Source of the DNA: Allorhizobium paknamense
Lineage (GTDB): Bacteria > Pseudomonadota > Alphaproteobacteria > Rhizobiales > Rhizobiaceae
DNA: 64,000 nucleotides
Reading direction: 5' to 3'
NCBI RefSeq assembly: GCF_030815125.1
Contig: NZ_JAUSWH010000014.1
Span: 81,957 to 145,956, forward strand
Positions 8,738-17,473 of the stretch are shown in pieces. Every line of letters starts with the position of its first letter. The first letter of the stretch is position 1. Below the pieces are notes generated by a model, which worked only from the letters and a program-made list of their open reading frames with translations, had not been told where the DNA came from and did not search any database. The translations under genes were made by a program, and so were the position numbers.

Positions 8738-8824
8738 ATCTAATCCCTCCGCCGGTATGAGCCGGATCAGGTTCCGCGGGTTGGCTGGATGCCTCTCAGC
8801 AAGAAAACTTGCACCCCGTTAGAT
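8738..8824 (-). promoter_or_regulatory. TPP riboswitch (THI element) controlling thiBPQ
   Basis: On the minus strand the conserved parts appear in order: P1 strand atctaac, CGGGGTGC, the hairpin ending in CTGAGAGG, AACCCG, GAACCTGATCCGG, CTCATACCGGCGGAGGGA and the closing gattagat. It ends about 50 nt before the thiB start. No terminator hairpin with a T-run is visible between it and the start, so control is more likely by masking the ribosome binding site AAGGGGG than by attenuation; that last step is inference. Confidence 0.95.
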
Positions 8825-8833
8825 ATAAAGCTG

Positions 8834-8862
8834 ATTTAGCGGCAGTGTATGGCGCTGGCAAG
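8834..8862 (-). promoter_or_regulatory. Probable sigma-70 promoter of thiBPQ
   Basis: On the minus strand CTTGCC (8862-8857) and CTAAAT (8839-8834) are separated by exactly 17 bp, close to the alphaproteobacterial CTTGAC/CTATAT consensus. Transcription would start around 8827, immediately before the riboswitch. Confidence 0.55.
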
Positions 8863-9035
8863 AGGCCCGCCGCAAGCAGCTAGGACCGGCTTCCCGGACC
8901 GAACGCCTCGGCCAAGAAAAAGAACTAAAATATTTGCGTCAAATTTGGCGCAAACGAGATATTTATTGACATTTGAACGGGAAGGCCGACCTATTGAACA
9001 CTTCGCTTCCCGCATGTTCGATGGAGGAACATGAC

Positions 9036-9755
9036 ATGCCCCTGGAAAAACGCGAGATCGACTTCATCTGCAACAGTGTGCGCTTCGTCGGCAATCACAC
9101 CGATCATGGCGGCACCTGGTCCGATCTGCAGATCATGACGCTGGCCAAGGCCAGAACCATGGACAAGGGCGGCCGGGCCGAGCATTACCTCAACCACTAT
9201 CTTGAAGGCTCGGGCGAGCCCATCTACTTTTCGCTCCGCACCCTGATGGATGAAGACCCAGGCGTGCGCGCCCGCATCATCAGCACCATCAATGCGCTGC
9301 GGCGCGCAGGCGAAGGGGATGGTCGCAATGCCGCGATCCTGTCCTCGGTGCCGAAAGCGGGGCAGATCCCGATACCCCAGACCGTTTTCCAAAATCACGA
9401 CTGGCAGTTCGCCACCGGTTCCTTGAATGTGAACTGGCGTTTCATCGAAGAGATCAATCGAAACGGAACGAAGATGATGAAGGTGGAACTCTGGACCACC
9501 AATATCTATCGCTGGCATCCGACGGAAGGCCGGCGGACGCAATGCGTGCATCAGGCGGCGGTCAATCTTCAGCACCCTCAACAGGAAAGCTACTTTCCCA
9601 TGGATGACCGCATTCATGGCAGCGGCATGGTTCCGGGCATGGTCTGGCCGGATTTTTCGAAAAAGAAGACCACGAATTACAAGGCAGCCAAGGATTTTCC
9701 GATGATCGCCAAGCCGGAAGCTGTGTTGATTCCAAAGACGGCGCCGTATCGCTGA
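9036..9755 (+). CDS. Protein of unknown function, 239 residues
   Basis: I do not recognise the family. There is no signal peptide, no membrane segment and no repeat. The most distinctive stretches are IDFICNSVRFVGNHTDHGGTW near the N-terminus and, in the middle, WQFATGSLNVNWRF and VELWTTNIYRWHP followed by TQCVHQAA; the density of W, H and C residues suggests a compact folded domain. The ATG at 9036 is chosen because GGAGG lies 8 bp upstream. The region before it is AT-rich and includes TTGACA at 8966, but no convincing -10. It is divergent from the thi operon and followed by a palindromic repeat, so it looks monocistronic. Confidence 0.8.
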   Translation: MPLEKREIDFICNSVRFVGNHTDHGGTWSDLQIMTLAKARTMDKGGRAEHYLNHYLEGSGEPIYFSLRTLMDEDPGVRARIISTINALRRAGEGDGRNAAILSSVPKAGQIPIPQTVFQNHDWQFATGSLNVNWRFIEEINRNGTKMMKVELWTTNIYRWHPTEGRRTQCVHQAAVNLQHPQQESYFPMDDRIHGSGMVPGMVWPDFSKKKTTNYKAAKDFPMIAKPEAVLIPKTAPYR

Positions 9756-9773
9756 AAGGAACACAAGGCTTTT

Positions 9774-9821
9774 CTACTGCATAATTCCTAAATCGATTCC
9801 GATTCAGGAATTATGCAGTAG
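9774..9821. repeat. Repeat family A copy (single hairpin)
   Basis: Near-perfect palindrome ctactgcataattc ... gaattatgcagtag, with aaatcgattccgatt at the centre. It sits after the unknown gene and may act as its terminator. Confidence 0.7.
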
Positions 9822-9890
9822 GCAGTGGCACAAAATCACCAACCGGGGCATGATGGGGGACGCGATTCCCTTCACGGCCAAACATTCTTG

Positions 9891-11666
9891 ATGAGCGCAT
9901 CCAAACTCCCGGTTTTAGACGAGGCTGCCAACCCACCCGATTTAACCTTCGGCGAACAATTGCGCATGGCCGGGCAATCCTTCTGGGCAAGCCGGGTTCG
10001 CGGTCGGCTCATCCTGCTCTCGATTGCGCTTCTGGCGGTCATCCTGCTTTTGACCTATGGGCAGATCCTGCTCAACCGCTGGAACCAGCCCTTTTACAAC
10101 GCCCTGGAAAACCGGGATCTGCCTGCCTTTTGGCAGGAACTCAGGAATTTCTTCTTCATCGCCGCCTTCCTGCTGGTGGTCAATGTGGCGCAAACCTGGT
10201 TCAGCCAGACCACGGCGCTTTACATGCGCGAAGGCCTGGCGCGCGACATGGTGGATCAGTGGCTGAAGGGCCGCCGCGCCTACCGGCTGTCCGTGTCGAG
10301 CCCGCTCGGCGTCAATCCGGACCAGAGGCTGCATGAGGATGCGCGCAAACTGGCCGAAACCACCACGTCGCTGACCATCGGGCTTTTGCAATCCACCATC
10401 CTGCTCATCAGCTTCATCAGCGTGCTCTGGCAGATGTCGGGCGACTTTTCGATCCCGCTGTTCGGGCATCAGATCGCCATTCCCGGTTACATGGTCTGGG
10501 GCGCGCTGATCTATGCCGGAGGGGCAGCAGCGGCCTCCAATATTGTCGGCGCGGCGCTGACACGCATCAATGCCGACCGCTATGCGCGGGAGGCGGAAAT
10601 GCGCGCCGCCCTGATGTGGACCAATGAGCATCTGGAACCGATTGCCCTCGCCCGGGGCGAGGCGGTGGAGTTGCGGGCCATCCACGCCACCATCGACAAT
10701 GTGCTCAAGGTGATCTGGAAGCTCGCCATGGGGCTGACCAATCTCACCTGGGTTTCCGCCGCCTTTGGCTGGCTGGCGCTGATCGTGCCGGTGCTGATTG
10801 CTTCGCCTGCCTATTTCTCCGGAACCATGACCTTTGGCGGGCTGATGATGGCGGCTTCGGCCTTCACCCAGGTCTATACGGCGCTGCGCTGGTATATCGA
10901 CAATTTCGGAGCCATTGCCGATTGGAAGGCCACGCTGCTCAGGGTCATGGTGCTGCGGGCGGCGCTGACGGAACCGGCGCTGACGGAAGATTGCGCCGGG
11001 CAGATCGTCGTGGAGCCCGGCAAGCCGGGCGAGCTTGCCTTCGAGGATGTCTATATCCGCACACCGAGCGAGGCGGAGGCTCGGTGGGGCGGCTATCATA
11101 TCCGCGAGGAAGCACCGGTCATCCACGCTGGCGAGCGGGTGATGATCAACGGCGACCCCGGCGTCAACCGGCGCCAGTTCTTCAATGCCATGGCCGGGCT
11201 CTGGCCCTATGGCGAGGGGCGGATCGTGCTGCCGGAAGAAGACCATATCCTCTTCCTGCCTCAGACACCCTATATGCCCGAGGGCCGGCTGATCGATATC
11301 CTTGCCTATCCCGAGGAGGTTGCGGCCTACCGGGAAGAGGATGCGCTCGCCGCCCTGAAAGCCGTCAAGCTCAGCCGTCTTGCCCCGCTGCTCAAGGACC
11401 GCAAACGCTGGGACCGGGTGCTGGACAAGGAGGAGCAGATGGCCCTCACCTTTGCCCATCTCCTGCTGCGACAGCCGAAATGGGCCGTGTTCAACGACGT
11501 GCTGGAAGGCCTGGAACCGGAAACCGTCAAGGTTCTGACCGGCATTATGCAAAGCCTCGACCAGACCACCCTGATCTATCTCGGCCGCTCCCAGGCCTTT
11601 CTCGAGGCGCTTTCACCGCGGGTGCTGCATCTGGAACGGATGGATGTGCCGGTGCCGGAGGTTTAA
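9891..11666 (+). CDS. ABC transporter of the YddA/SbmA-BacA-like type with a degenerate ATPase domain
   Basis: A 591-residue half-transporter: an N-terminal membrane domain with about six hydrophobic segments (first at about residues 40-62) of the ABC_membrane_2 type (LLNRWNQPFYNALENRD, LYMREGLARDMVDQWL, NPDQRLHEDARKLAE) followed by a nucleotide-binding domain. That domain has lost its key residues. The Walker A position reads GDPGVNRRQ (421-429) without the lysine and serine/threonine. The signature position reads LDKEEQMALTFA (from 511). The Walker B position reads WAVFNDVLEGLE (531-542), with Asn and Asp in place of Asp-Glu. The fold around them (FFNAMAGLWPYGEGRI) is well preserved, so this is divergence rather than a frameshift. 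Substrate unknown. The start is uncertain; an earlier GTG falls in the repeat. Confidence 0.85.
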   Translation: MSASKLPVLDEAANPPDLTFGEQLRMAGQSFWASRVRGRLILLSIALLAVILLLTYGQILLNRWNQPFYNALENRDLPAFWQELRNFFFIAAFLLVVNVAQTWFSQTTALYMREGLARDMVDQWLKGRRAYRLSVSSPLGVNPDQRLHEDARKLAETTTSLTIGLLQSTILLISFISVLWQMSGDFSIPLFGHQIAIPGYMVWGALIYAGGAAAASNIVGAALTRINADRYAREAEMRAALMWTNEHLEPIALARGEAVELRAIHATIDNVLKVIWKLAMGLTNLTWVSAAFGWLALIVPVLIASPAYFSGTMTFGGLMMAASAFTQVYTALRWYIDNFGAIADWKATLLRVMVLRAALTEPALTEDCAGQIVVEPGKPGELAFEDVYIRTPSEAEARWGGYHIREEAPVIHAGERVMINGDPGVNRRQFFNAMAGLWPYGEGRIVLPEEDHILFLPQTPYMPEGRLIDILAYPEEVAAYREEDALAALKAVKLSRLAPLLKDRKRWDRVLDKEEQMALTFAHLLLRQPKWAVFNDVLEGLEPETVKVLTGIMQSLDQTTLIYLGRSQAFLEALSPRVLHLERMDVPVPEV

Positions 11667-11667
11667 A

Positions 11668-11771
11668 GCACGTTGCGGCTTATCAGCCTCATGAAACGTG
11701 CTTTAAATTCTTGTTTTAACGCATGTCGTTATCGCAAAACCGCTGCACACTTTTGCGCGACATGCTTTAGA
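11668..11771. repeat. Repeat family D copy (two hairpins)
   Basis: First hairpin: gcacgttgcggc ... cctcatgaaacgtgc. Second: gcatgtcgttatcgcaaaac paired with gcgcgacatgc around ccgctgcacac. The second half resembles the Bru-RS type repeats known from Brucella and relatives. Other copies lie at 14397, 41215 (inverted, second half only) and 63880 (first half only). Confidence 0.75.
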
Positions 11772-11823
11772 GCATTGTCCCGAGAAAAGTGGGAACCGGT
11801 TTTCCGTCCGGAAATGCTTTAAG
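11770..11823. repeat. Repeat family C copy
   Basis: agagcattgtcccgagaaaa ... gtgggaaccggttttccg ... tccggaaatgct. It is fused to the preceding family D copy, between two convergent genes. Confidence 0.75.
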
Positions 11824-11826
11824 GGA

Positions 11827-13656
11827 TTACCCCTCCAGCTCCTCGCGCAGCATTTCCAGCTCAAGCCATTCCTCTTCCATGCGGGTCAGGCTGTCGCGTA
11901 GCTTTTCCAGCTCGGCGGCCAGCTTGTTGAAGGTCGCAGGATCCTTGGTGAAGAGAGTGGGATCGGCCATTTTCGCCTCGCGGGCGGCAATGTCCTTTTC
12001 GGTCTTTTCCATCTCTTTCGGCAGGTTTTCCAGCGCAAATTTCTGCTTGAAGGAGAGCTTGGCCTTGCCCTTGCCGCTCTGATCGGCAGGCTTGGGGCTT
12101 GTCGCCTCCACCTTGGCTTTTTCCGCTTTTTCCGCCCGCTTGCGCTCGTCCTCCGCCCCCTTGCGCTGGGCCAGCATGTCGGAGTAACCGCCCGCATATT
12201 CGATCCAGCGGCCATCCGGCTCCTCCGGATTGGCCGGCGCGATGGTCGAGGTCACGGTACGGTCGAGGAAGTCACGGTCGTGGCTCACGAGAATGACCGT
12301 GCCGGAATAGCCGGCGACGATTTCCTGCAACAGATCCAGCGTCTCGATGTCGAGGTCGTTGGTCGGCTCGTCGAGGATCAGCAGGTTGGAGGGCTTGGCC
12401 ATGATCCGGGCCAGCATCAGCCGCGCCCGCTCGCCGCCGGAGAGGTTGCGGATGGGCGTGCGGGCCTGTTCCGGCTGGAACAGGAAATCCTTCATATAGC
12501 CGGTCACATGCTTCTGCTCGCCATTGACCAGCAGGTTTTCGCCGCGCCCGTCGGTCAGATAATGCGCCAGCGAATCATCCGGGTTAAGGTCTTCGCGCTT
12601 CTGGTCAAGCACGGCAATGTCGAGATTGGTGCCGAGCTTGATCGTGCCGCTGTCGGGCTCGAGCTGGCCGGTCAGCATTTTCAGAAGCGTTGTCTTGCCC
12701 GCGCCGTTCGGGCCGATCAGGCCGATGCAATCGCCGCGATGCACGCGCAGCGAAAAGGGTGCGACAATCACCCGTTCGCCGTAGGATTTGGTGATCTTCT
12801 CCGCCTCGATCACCAGCTTGCCGCTTTCCTTGCCTTCGGTGGCGCTGGCCTGAATGGTGCCCTGCGGCCCCTTATGGCCGCGATAATCGGCGCGCATCTG
12901 CTGCAACTGCCCCAGACGGCGCATATTGCGCTTGCGGCGCGCCGTCACCCCGTAGCGCAACCAGTGCTCCTCCCGCTCGATGGCCTTGCCGAGCTTGTGC
13001 TGGGCCAGTTCCTCCTCCTCCAGCACCTTGTCGCGCCATTCCTCGAAATGGGCAAAGCCGCGATCGAGCCGCCGCGATGTGCCGCGATCCAGCCAGACGG
13101 TGGCGGTGGAGATTTTTTCCAGAAAACGCCGGTCATGGGAGATCAGCACCAGCGCGCTGCGTGTCTTTTGCAACTCACCTTCCAGCCATTCGATGGTCGG
13201 CAGGTCGAGATGGTTGGTCGGCTCGTCCAGCATCAGAATGTCCGGTTCCGGCGCCAGAACCCGGGCAAGAGCTGCCCGGCGGGCCTCACCGCCGGACAAG
13301 CTTTTCGGGTCTTCCTGCCCGCTCAGCCCCAGATGCGACAAAAGATAAGTGACGCGGTAAGGATCATCCCCCGGCCCGAGCCCCGCTTCCGCATAGGCCT
13401 GAACGGTGGTGAAACCGGCAAAATCGGGTGCCTGCTCCAGATAGCGGATGGTGGAGGAGGGATGGCGGAACACCTCGCCAGACTGCGCCTCCACCAATCC
13501 GGCAGCAATTTTCATCAGCGTCGATTTGCCAGAACCGTTACGGCCGACAAGGCAGATGCGGTCTCCCGGCTCCACCTGCAGGTTTGCGCCATTGAGAAGC
13601 GGCGTGCCGCCGAAAGAGAGGAAGATGTCATCGAGTTTCAGAATGGGCGGGGCCAT
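11827..13656 (-). CDS. uup: ABC-F ATPase, Uup type
   Basis: A 609-residue soluble protein with two complete nucleotide-binding domains and no membrane segments, the mark of ABC-F translation or ribosome-associated factors. Domain 1 has Walker A GRNGSGKST at 38-46, the signature LSGGEARRAALAR, and Walker B ILMLDEPTNHLD. Domain 2 has GPNGAGKTT, LSGGERARLMLAR and LLILDEPTNDLD. The interdomain linker is charged (AIEREEHWLRYGVTARRKRN). The last about 100 residues are lysine- and glutamate-rich and end in a predicted coiled coil, as in Uup. Uup is linked to ribosome assembly and to branched DNA intermediates in E. coli; the role here is inferred. It starts 4 bp after the thiN stop, so the two are probably co-transcribed. 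Confidence 0.92.
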   Translation of the reverse strand: MAPPILKLDDIFLSFGGTPLLNGANLQVEPGDRICLVGRNGSGKSTLMKIAAGLVEAQSGEVFRHPSSTIRYLEQAPDFAGFTTVQAYAEAGLGPGDDPYRVTYLLSHLGLSGQEDPKSLSGGEARRAALARVLAPEPDILMLDEPTNHLDLPTIEWLEGELQKTRSALVLISHDRRFLEKISTATVWLDRGTSRRLDRGFAHFEEWRDKVLEEEELAQHKLGKAIEREEHWLRYGVTARRKRNMRRLGQLQQMRADYRGHKGPQGTIQASATEGKESGKLVIEAEKITKSYGERVIVAPFSLRVHRGDCIGLIGPNGAGKTTLLKMLTGQLEPDSGTIKLGTNLDIAVLDQKREDLNPDDSLAHYLTDGRGENLLVNGEQKHVTGYMKDFLFQPEQARTPIRNLSGGERARLMLARIMAKPSNLLILDEPTNDLDIETLDLLQEIVAGYSGTVILVSHDRDFLDRTVTSTIAPANPEEPDGRWIEYAGGYSDMLAQRKGAEDERKRAEKAEKAKVEATSPKPADQSGKGKAKLSFKQKFALENLPKEMEKTEKDIAAREAKMADPTLFTKDPATFNKLAAELEKLRDSLTRMEEEWLELEMLREELEG

Positions 13657-13660
13657 GGGC

Positions 13661-14314
13661 TCAAGCTCCGGTCAGGTCATAGGGGCGGGCAAGGATGACG
13701 GCATCACCGCTTGCAAGCGAGAGCGTCACGGCGCCTTCCGCCACGTTGGAAATGGTGCGGGACGAGCCGAAGGGCAGCTCGAAATTCTGGAGGGGGTAGC
13801 GCGCACCCGCTATAGAAAGCCCTTTCAGCTCGGAAAAACCCAGAACGGAAAACAGCGATGCGGGCGGCAGATCAAGCGTCATTGGCTGCGCGGAAAGAAG
13901 CGGCCATGCCTCCTCCTCGCCGGAGGTGAGATGGACATCGAGGCCCTGATTGGCAAGGGTCACGGACAGGATGAGATGCATCAGCGCCTGGTCGGACCGC
14001 TCGCCCCCCAACGCACCCACCAACACAAGCCGGGTCGCGCCGCGGCTAAGCGCCTCTTCAATAGCGATTTCGCCATCCGTCAGGTTTTTGCGGGGCGGAT
14101 GCGCCTGACGCGGAACATCGGCAAAATCATCCTGCGACAGATCCTCGGAACTGTCGAAATCACCAACCCACAGTTCCGGCTTCAACCCGAGCGGCAAGGC
14201 GTGGCGCATGCCGCCATCGGCAGCGATGACACGGCTTCCGGCAATCGCGGCCTCAAGGCGCGGCGTAACACGGACAGGCCCGCCGAGCAGAATGGTGAAG
14301 GTGCTTTCGTTCAT
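13661..14314 (-). CDS. thiN: Thiamine pyrophosphokinase
   Basis: A 217-residue enzyme that makes TPP from thiamine and ATP in the cytoplasm. The TPK signatures are present: AADGGMRHAL, GDFDS at 51-55, RKNLTDGEIAIEEAL with D80 and E82, VGALGGERSDQALMHL, and the C-terminal binding domain with ISNVAEGAVTLSL. The start is the ATG preceded by AGGG; a longer frame begins 9 codons upstream. It lies about 5 kb from thiBPQ, so thiamine import and activation genes are near each other. No riboswitch precedes it. Confidence 0.92.
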   Translation of the reverse strand: MNESTFTILLGGPVRVTPRLEAAIAGSRVIAADGGMRHALPLGLKPELWVGDFDSSEDLSQDDFADVPRQAHPPRKNLTDGEIAIEEALSRGATRLVLVGALGGERSDQALMHLILSVTLANQGLDVHLTSGEEEAWPLLSAQPMTLDLPPASLFSVLGFSELKGLSIAGARYPLQNFELPFGSSRTISNVAEGAVTLSLASGDAVILARPYDLTGA

Positions 14315-14396
14315 GGCCCTGCCATAGCCTATCTCGGGCAAAAAGCAAAAGCCAAGCCTCGTGAACCCTGCCGCATAGAGCGGCTTCTCACCTCTA

Positions 14397-14493
14397 AAGC
14401 CCGTTGCGGCTTATCAGCCTCATGCAACGTGCTTTACGTTCTTGTTTTAACGCATGTCGTTATCGCAAAACCGCTGCACACTTTTGCGCGACA
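14397..14493. repeat. Repeat family D copy (two hairpins)
   Basis: Same structure as at 11668 (ccgttgcggcttatcagcct ... gcatgtcgttatcgcaaaac ... gcgcgacaagct), in the gap between thiN and the LuxR-type gene. Confidence 0.7.
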
Positions 14494-14572
14494 AGCTTCA
14501 GGTTTCCCTGTGGCGGGGGCAGCCACCAGAAAACCGGGCAAGGCCATCTTGCAGTGGCAGGATCATCGCGTG

Positions 14573-15307
14573 TTAGTTGATCAGCCCCAGGCGGATCGCC
14601 AGCGCCACCATGTGCTGGCGGTTCTTGGCGTTCAGCTTGTCCTGCAACTCGTTCACATACCAGTCGACCGTATGATTGGAGATGTCCAGCATGCGGCTCA
14701 TCTCGTTCGAGGTCATGCCGTCACCGAGATAGTTCAGGATCTCAAGCTCGCGGCGTGTCAGACGGGCATCCGCCTTGGGAAGCGTGGGCAGGGAGGCACC
14801 GGAAAGACCGACCATCGCCCAGAAGACGCATTTGGCAACACTGTCGAACAGCATGATCTCCAGCGGCGACAATTCCAGAGGCCGTCCACCGATACTCATA
14901 TTGCCGAGCAGGCCGCCGCGTCCGTGGATGGGAAAGACATAACCGTCTTCCAGCCCGACGCGCTGGGCCTCAACCATCATGCGCTGCATGCGCTTGAAAT
15001 GCGGATCTTCCTTGAAGGCCATCAGCGCATCGCTCCAGCGGAAAGGCAATTGCGCCTGCGCGAGATAGCGGATCGTCGGATCGATCAGCACGAACTTCTT
15101 CGCCACATAGACCTGCGGCCATTTTTCCGGCCAGCGCCCGGCCAGAACCAGCGACAGCGGATTCTGATCCGGCTTCGGCGTGCGCACAAGGCCATAGAAA
15201 TCGACATTATAGGCGCTCAGCAGCTTTTCGAACTCCTGAACAAGCTCTTCCTGCGTTCGGCAGCCCTGCGAAACGATCATGAATTGCAATAAATGATTAA
15301 CGCTCAC
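14573..15307 (-). CDS. LuxR-family transcriptional regulator with autoinducer-binding domain
   Basis: A 244-residue protein: an N-terminal autoinducer-binding domain (about residues 15-170) and a C-terminal LuxR helix-turn-helix (LTRRELEILNYLGDGMTSNE, then ISNHTVDWYVNELQDKLNA). Five residues of the TraR acyl-homoserine-lactone pocket align with normal spacing: W63, Y67, D76, P77 and W91, with a glycine at 118 near the sixth. It should therefore be able to bind a signal. No luxI-type synthase is in this window, so it may be a LuxR solo of the ExpR/SinR-like kind. The start is GTG after GGGGGA. It is divergent from ndvA with a shared 260-bp promoter region. Confidence 0.9.
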   Translation of the reverse strand: MSVNHLLQFMIVSQGCRTQEELVQEFEKLLSAYNVDFYGLVRTPKPDQNPLSLVLAGRWPEKWPQVYVAKKFVLIDPTIRYLAQAQLPFRWSDALMAFKEDPHFKRMQRMMVEAQRVGLEDGYVFPIHGRGGLLGNMSIGGRPLELSPLEIMLFDSVAKCVFWAMVGLSGASLPTLPKADARLTRRELEILNYLGDGMTSNEMSRMLDISNHTVDWYVNELQDKLNAKNRQHMVALAIRLGLIN

Positions 15308-15566
15308 ATTTCCCCCAATCGAAATCGGCTAATGAGCCAAAAACTGCAAAAAATTAACGGGTCCCGTGCATCCACCTGGCATCGTTAATCTTATGCGTGC
15401 GTTAATGCTCCCATCCAAGATTTCGCACCCTATGTCACGGATAAAGAATGACCCTACGGAAAATTACGAGGGAAAACCCTCGCCGTATAGGCAGCGTTCA
15501 GGTTCGTCCCATTAAAATAGTGGGCAAATCGGTAAAATCACCGAAAAACATGGAGAGCTACAAAAA
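15308..15566. other. Shared divergent promoter region of the luxR-type gene and ndvA
   Basis: About 260 bp. It contains the direct repeat cgttaat (15383 and 15401 area), a short hairpin cgagggaaaaccctcg near 15468, and GGAGAG 9 bp before the ndvA GTG. No confident promoter hexamers. Confidence 0.45.
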
Positions 15567-17318
15567 GTGTCCCTCTTCCAAATTTATTGGCGAGCCTTGC
15601 AATATCTTGGCGCCTATCGCCTGAAGGTCAGCATCGTCGTTGCCGCCAACATCATCCTGGCGGTGATCACGATTGCCGAGCCCATCCTGTTCGGCTGGAT
15701 CATCGACGCCATTTCGGCCGGCAAGCCGGTGACCGACATTCTGCTCATGTGGGGCGGCTTCGGTATTTTCAACACCATCGCCTTCGTGCTGGTGGCGCGA
15801 GAGGCCGACAGGCTTGCCCATGGCCGCCGCGCCAGCCTGCTGACGGAAGCCTTCGGGCGCATCATTTCCATGCCGCTCAGCTGGCATCACCAGCGGGGCA
15901 CGTCGAACGCCCTGCATACCCTGCTGCGCGCCAGCGAGACCCTGTTCGGGCTCTGGCTGGAATTCATGCGCACGCATCTGGCCACCGCCGTGGCGCTCGG
16001 CCTTCTCATCCCCACCGCCTTTTCGATGGACGTGCGGCTGACCCTGGTGCTCCTCGTGCTCGGCCTGATCTATGTCGTCATCGGCAAGACCGTGATGAAC
16101 AAGACGAAGGATGGCCAGGCTTCGGTGGAAACCCACTACCACACCGTCTTTTCGCATGTCAGTGATTCGATCAGCAATGTTTCCGTCGTTCATAGCTACA
16201 ACCGTATCGATGCGGAAACCAAAGCCCTGAAAAAATTCACCGGTGAATTGCTGGATGCACAATATCCCGTTCTCGACTGGTGGGCTATCGCAAGCGGGTT
16301 GAATCGTATTGCCTCCACTGCATCCATGCTGATCATTCTGGTCATCGGCACGCTGCTGGTGCAGCAGGGTGAATTGCGCGTCGGCGACGTGATCGCCTTC
16401 ATCGGCTTCGCCAACCTGCTGATCGCCCGTCTCGACCAGATGCGGCAGTTTTCCACGCAGATCTTCGAGGCCCGCGCCAAGCTTGAGGATTTCTACACGC
16501 TGGAAGATTCGGTTCAGGAGCGCGAAGAACCCAAGGGTGCACGCGATCTCGGCCAGGTGCGCGGCGATGTCGAATTCCGTCACGTCTCCTTCGATTTCGC
16601 CAATACCACCCAGGGCGTGAAGGACGTGAACTTCACGGTCAAGGCCGGACAGACCATCGCCATTGTCGGCCCGACGGGCGCTGGCAAGACGACGCTGGTC
16701 AACCTGCTCCAGCGGGTGCACGAGCCGCAGGCCGGCCAGATCCTGGTCGATGGCGTCGATGTAACGACCGTGACCCGGCAATCGCTGCGCAACTCGATTG
16801 CCACCGTCTTCCAGGATGCCGGGCTGCTGAACCGCTCGATTGCCGACAATATCCGCCTGGGCCGGGAAAACGCCTCGGATGACGATGTGGCGGAAGCCGC
16901 CGCCGCCGCTGCCGCGACCGACTTCATCGAAAGCCGTCTCAACGGTTTTGAAACCCAGGTGGGCGAGCGCGGCAACCGGCTTTCCGGCGGCGAGCGTCAG
17001 CGAATCGCCATTGCCCGCGCCATCCTCAAGGATGCGCCGATCCTGGTGCTGGACGAAGCGACCAGTGCTCTGGACGTGGAAACGGAAGCGCGGGTGAAAA
17101 ATGCCATCGACCGGCTGCGCCGCGATCGCACCACCTTCATTATCGCCCACCGGCTGTCGACGGTGCGGGAGGCGGATATGGTGCTGTTCCTCGACCATGG
17201 CCGCATCATCGAAATGGGCAGCTATGACGAGTTGAGCGCCAAGGGTGGCCGTTTTGCAGCCCTCCTGCAGACGAGCGGCCTGCTCAAGGAAGATGAGAAG
17301 ATCGCCATCCGCGCCTGA
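15567..17318 (+). CDS. ndvA: Cyclic beta-1,2-glucan exporter (ABC transporter, permease and ATPase fused)
   Basis: A 583-residue ABC exporter, nearly colinear with Sinorhizobium NdvA and Agrobacterium ChvA: SLFQIYWRALQYL at the N-terminus, READRLAHGRRASLLTEAF, SMPLSWHHQRGTSNALHTL and DWWAIASGLNRIAST. Six membrane segments precede the ATPase with Walker A GPTGAGKTT (368-376), the signature RLSGGERQRIAIARAIL and Walker B ILVLDEATSALD. It exports the cyclic glucan made by NdvB to the periplasm; mutants of this family fail in plant infection and osmotic adaptation. The GTG start with GGAGAG 9 bp upstream gives the family N-terminus exactly. ndvB lies downstream on the same strand but is separated by a convergent gene. 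Confidence 0.97.
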   Translation: MSLFQIYWRALQYLGAYRLKVSIVVAANIILAVITIAEPILFGWIIDAISAGKPVTDILLMWGGFGIFNTIAFVLVAREADRLAHGRRASLLTEAFGRIISMPLSWHHQRGTSNALHTLLRASETLFGLWLEFMRTHLATAVALGLLIPTAFSMDVRLTLVLLVLGLIYVVIGKTVMNKTKDGQASVETHYHTVFSHVSDSISNVSVVHSYNRIDAETKALKKFTGELLDAQYPVLDWWAIASGLNRIASTASMLIILVIGTLLVQQGELRVGDVIAFIGFANLLIARLDQMRQFSTQIFEARAKLEDFYTLEDSVQEREEPKGARDLGQVRGDVEFRHVSFDFANTTQGVKDVNFTVKAGQTIAIVGPTGAGKTTLVNLLQRVHEPQAGQILVDGVDVTTVTRQSLRNSIATVFQDAGLLNRSIADNIRLGRENASDDDVAEAAAAAAATDFIESRLNGFETQVGERGNRLSGGERQRIAIARAILKDAPILVLDEATSALDVETEARVKNAIDRLRRDRTTFIIAHRLSTVREADMVLFLDHGRIIEMGSYDELSAKGGRFAALLQTSGLLKEDEKIAIRA

Positions 17319-17374
17319 TCCCGCGGTGAAACCATCTCGGTATTTCACGGAAATACTGAAACGCTTTCATTCTT

Positions 17375-17433
17375 TGTTTTTACGCATTTCCGGACGGAAA
17401 ACCGGTTTCCACTTTTCTAGGGACAACGCTTTA
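17375..17433. repeat. Repeat family C copy (inverted)
   Basis: ttacgcatttccggacggaa, then aaccggtttccacttttc and tagggacaacgctttag. Same family as 3184 and 11770, opposite orientation. Confidence 0.7.
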
Positions 17434-17473
17434 GGGGCGAGGGGGTCCGTTGCCATTGGCGGCGGGCCCTCTT

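Noticed and set aside
8689..8739. An upstream in-frame ATG extending ThiB by 17 residues
   Set aside because: It begins inside the TPP riboswitch and lacks a ribosome binding site, while AAGGGGG precedes the chosen start.
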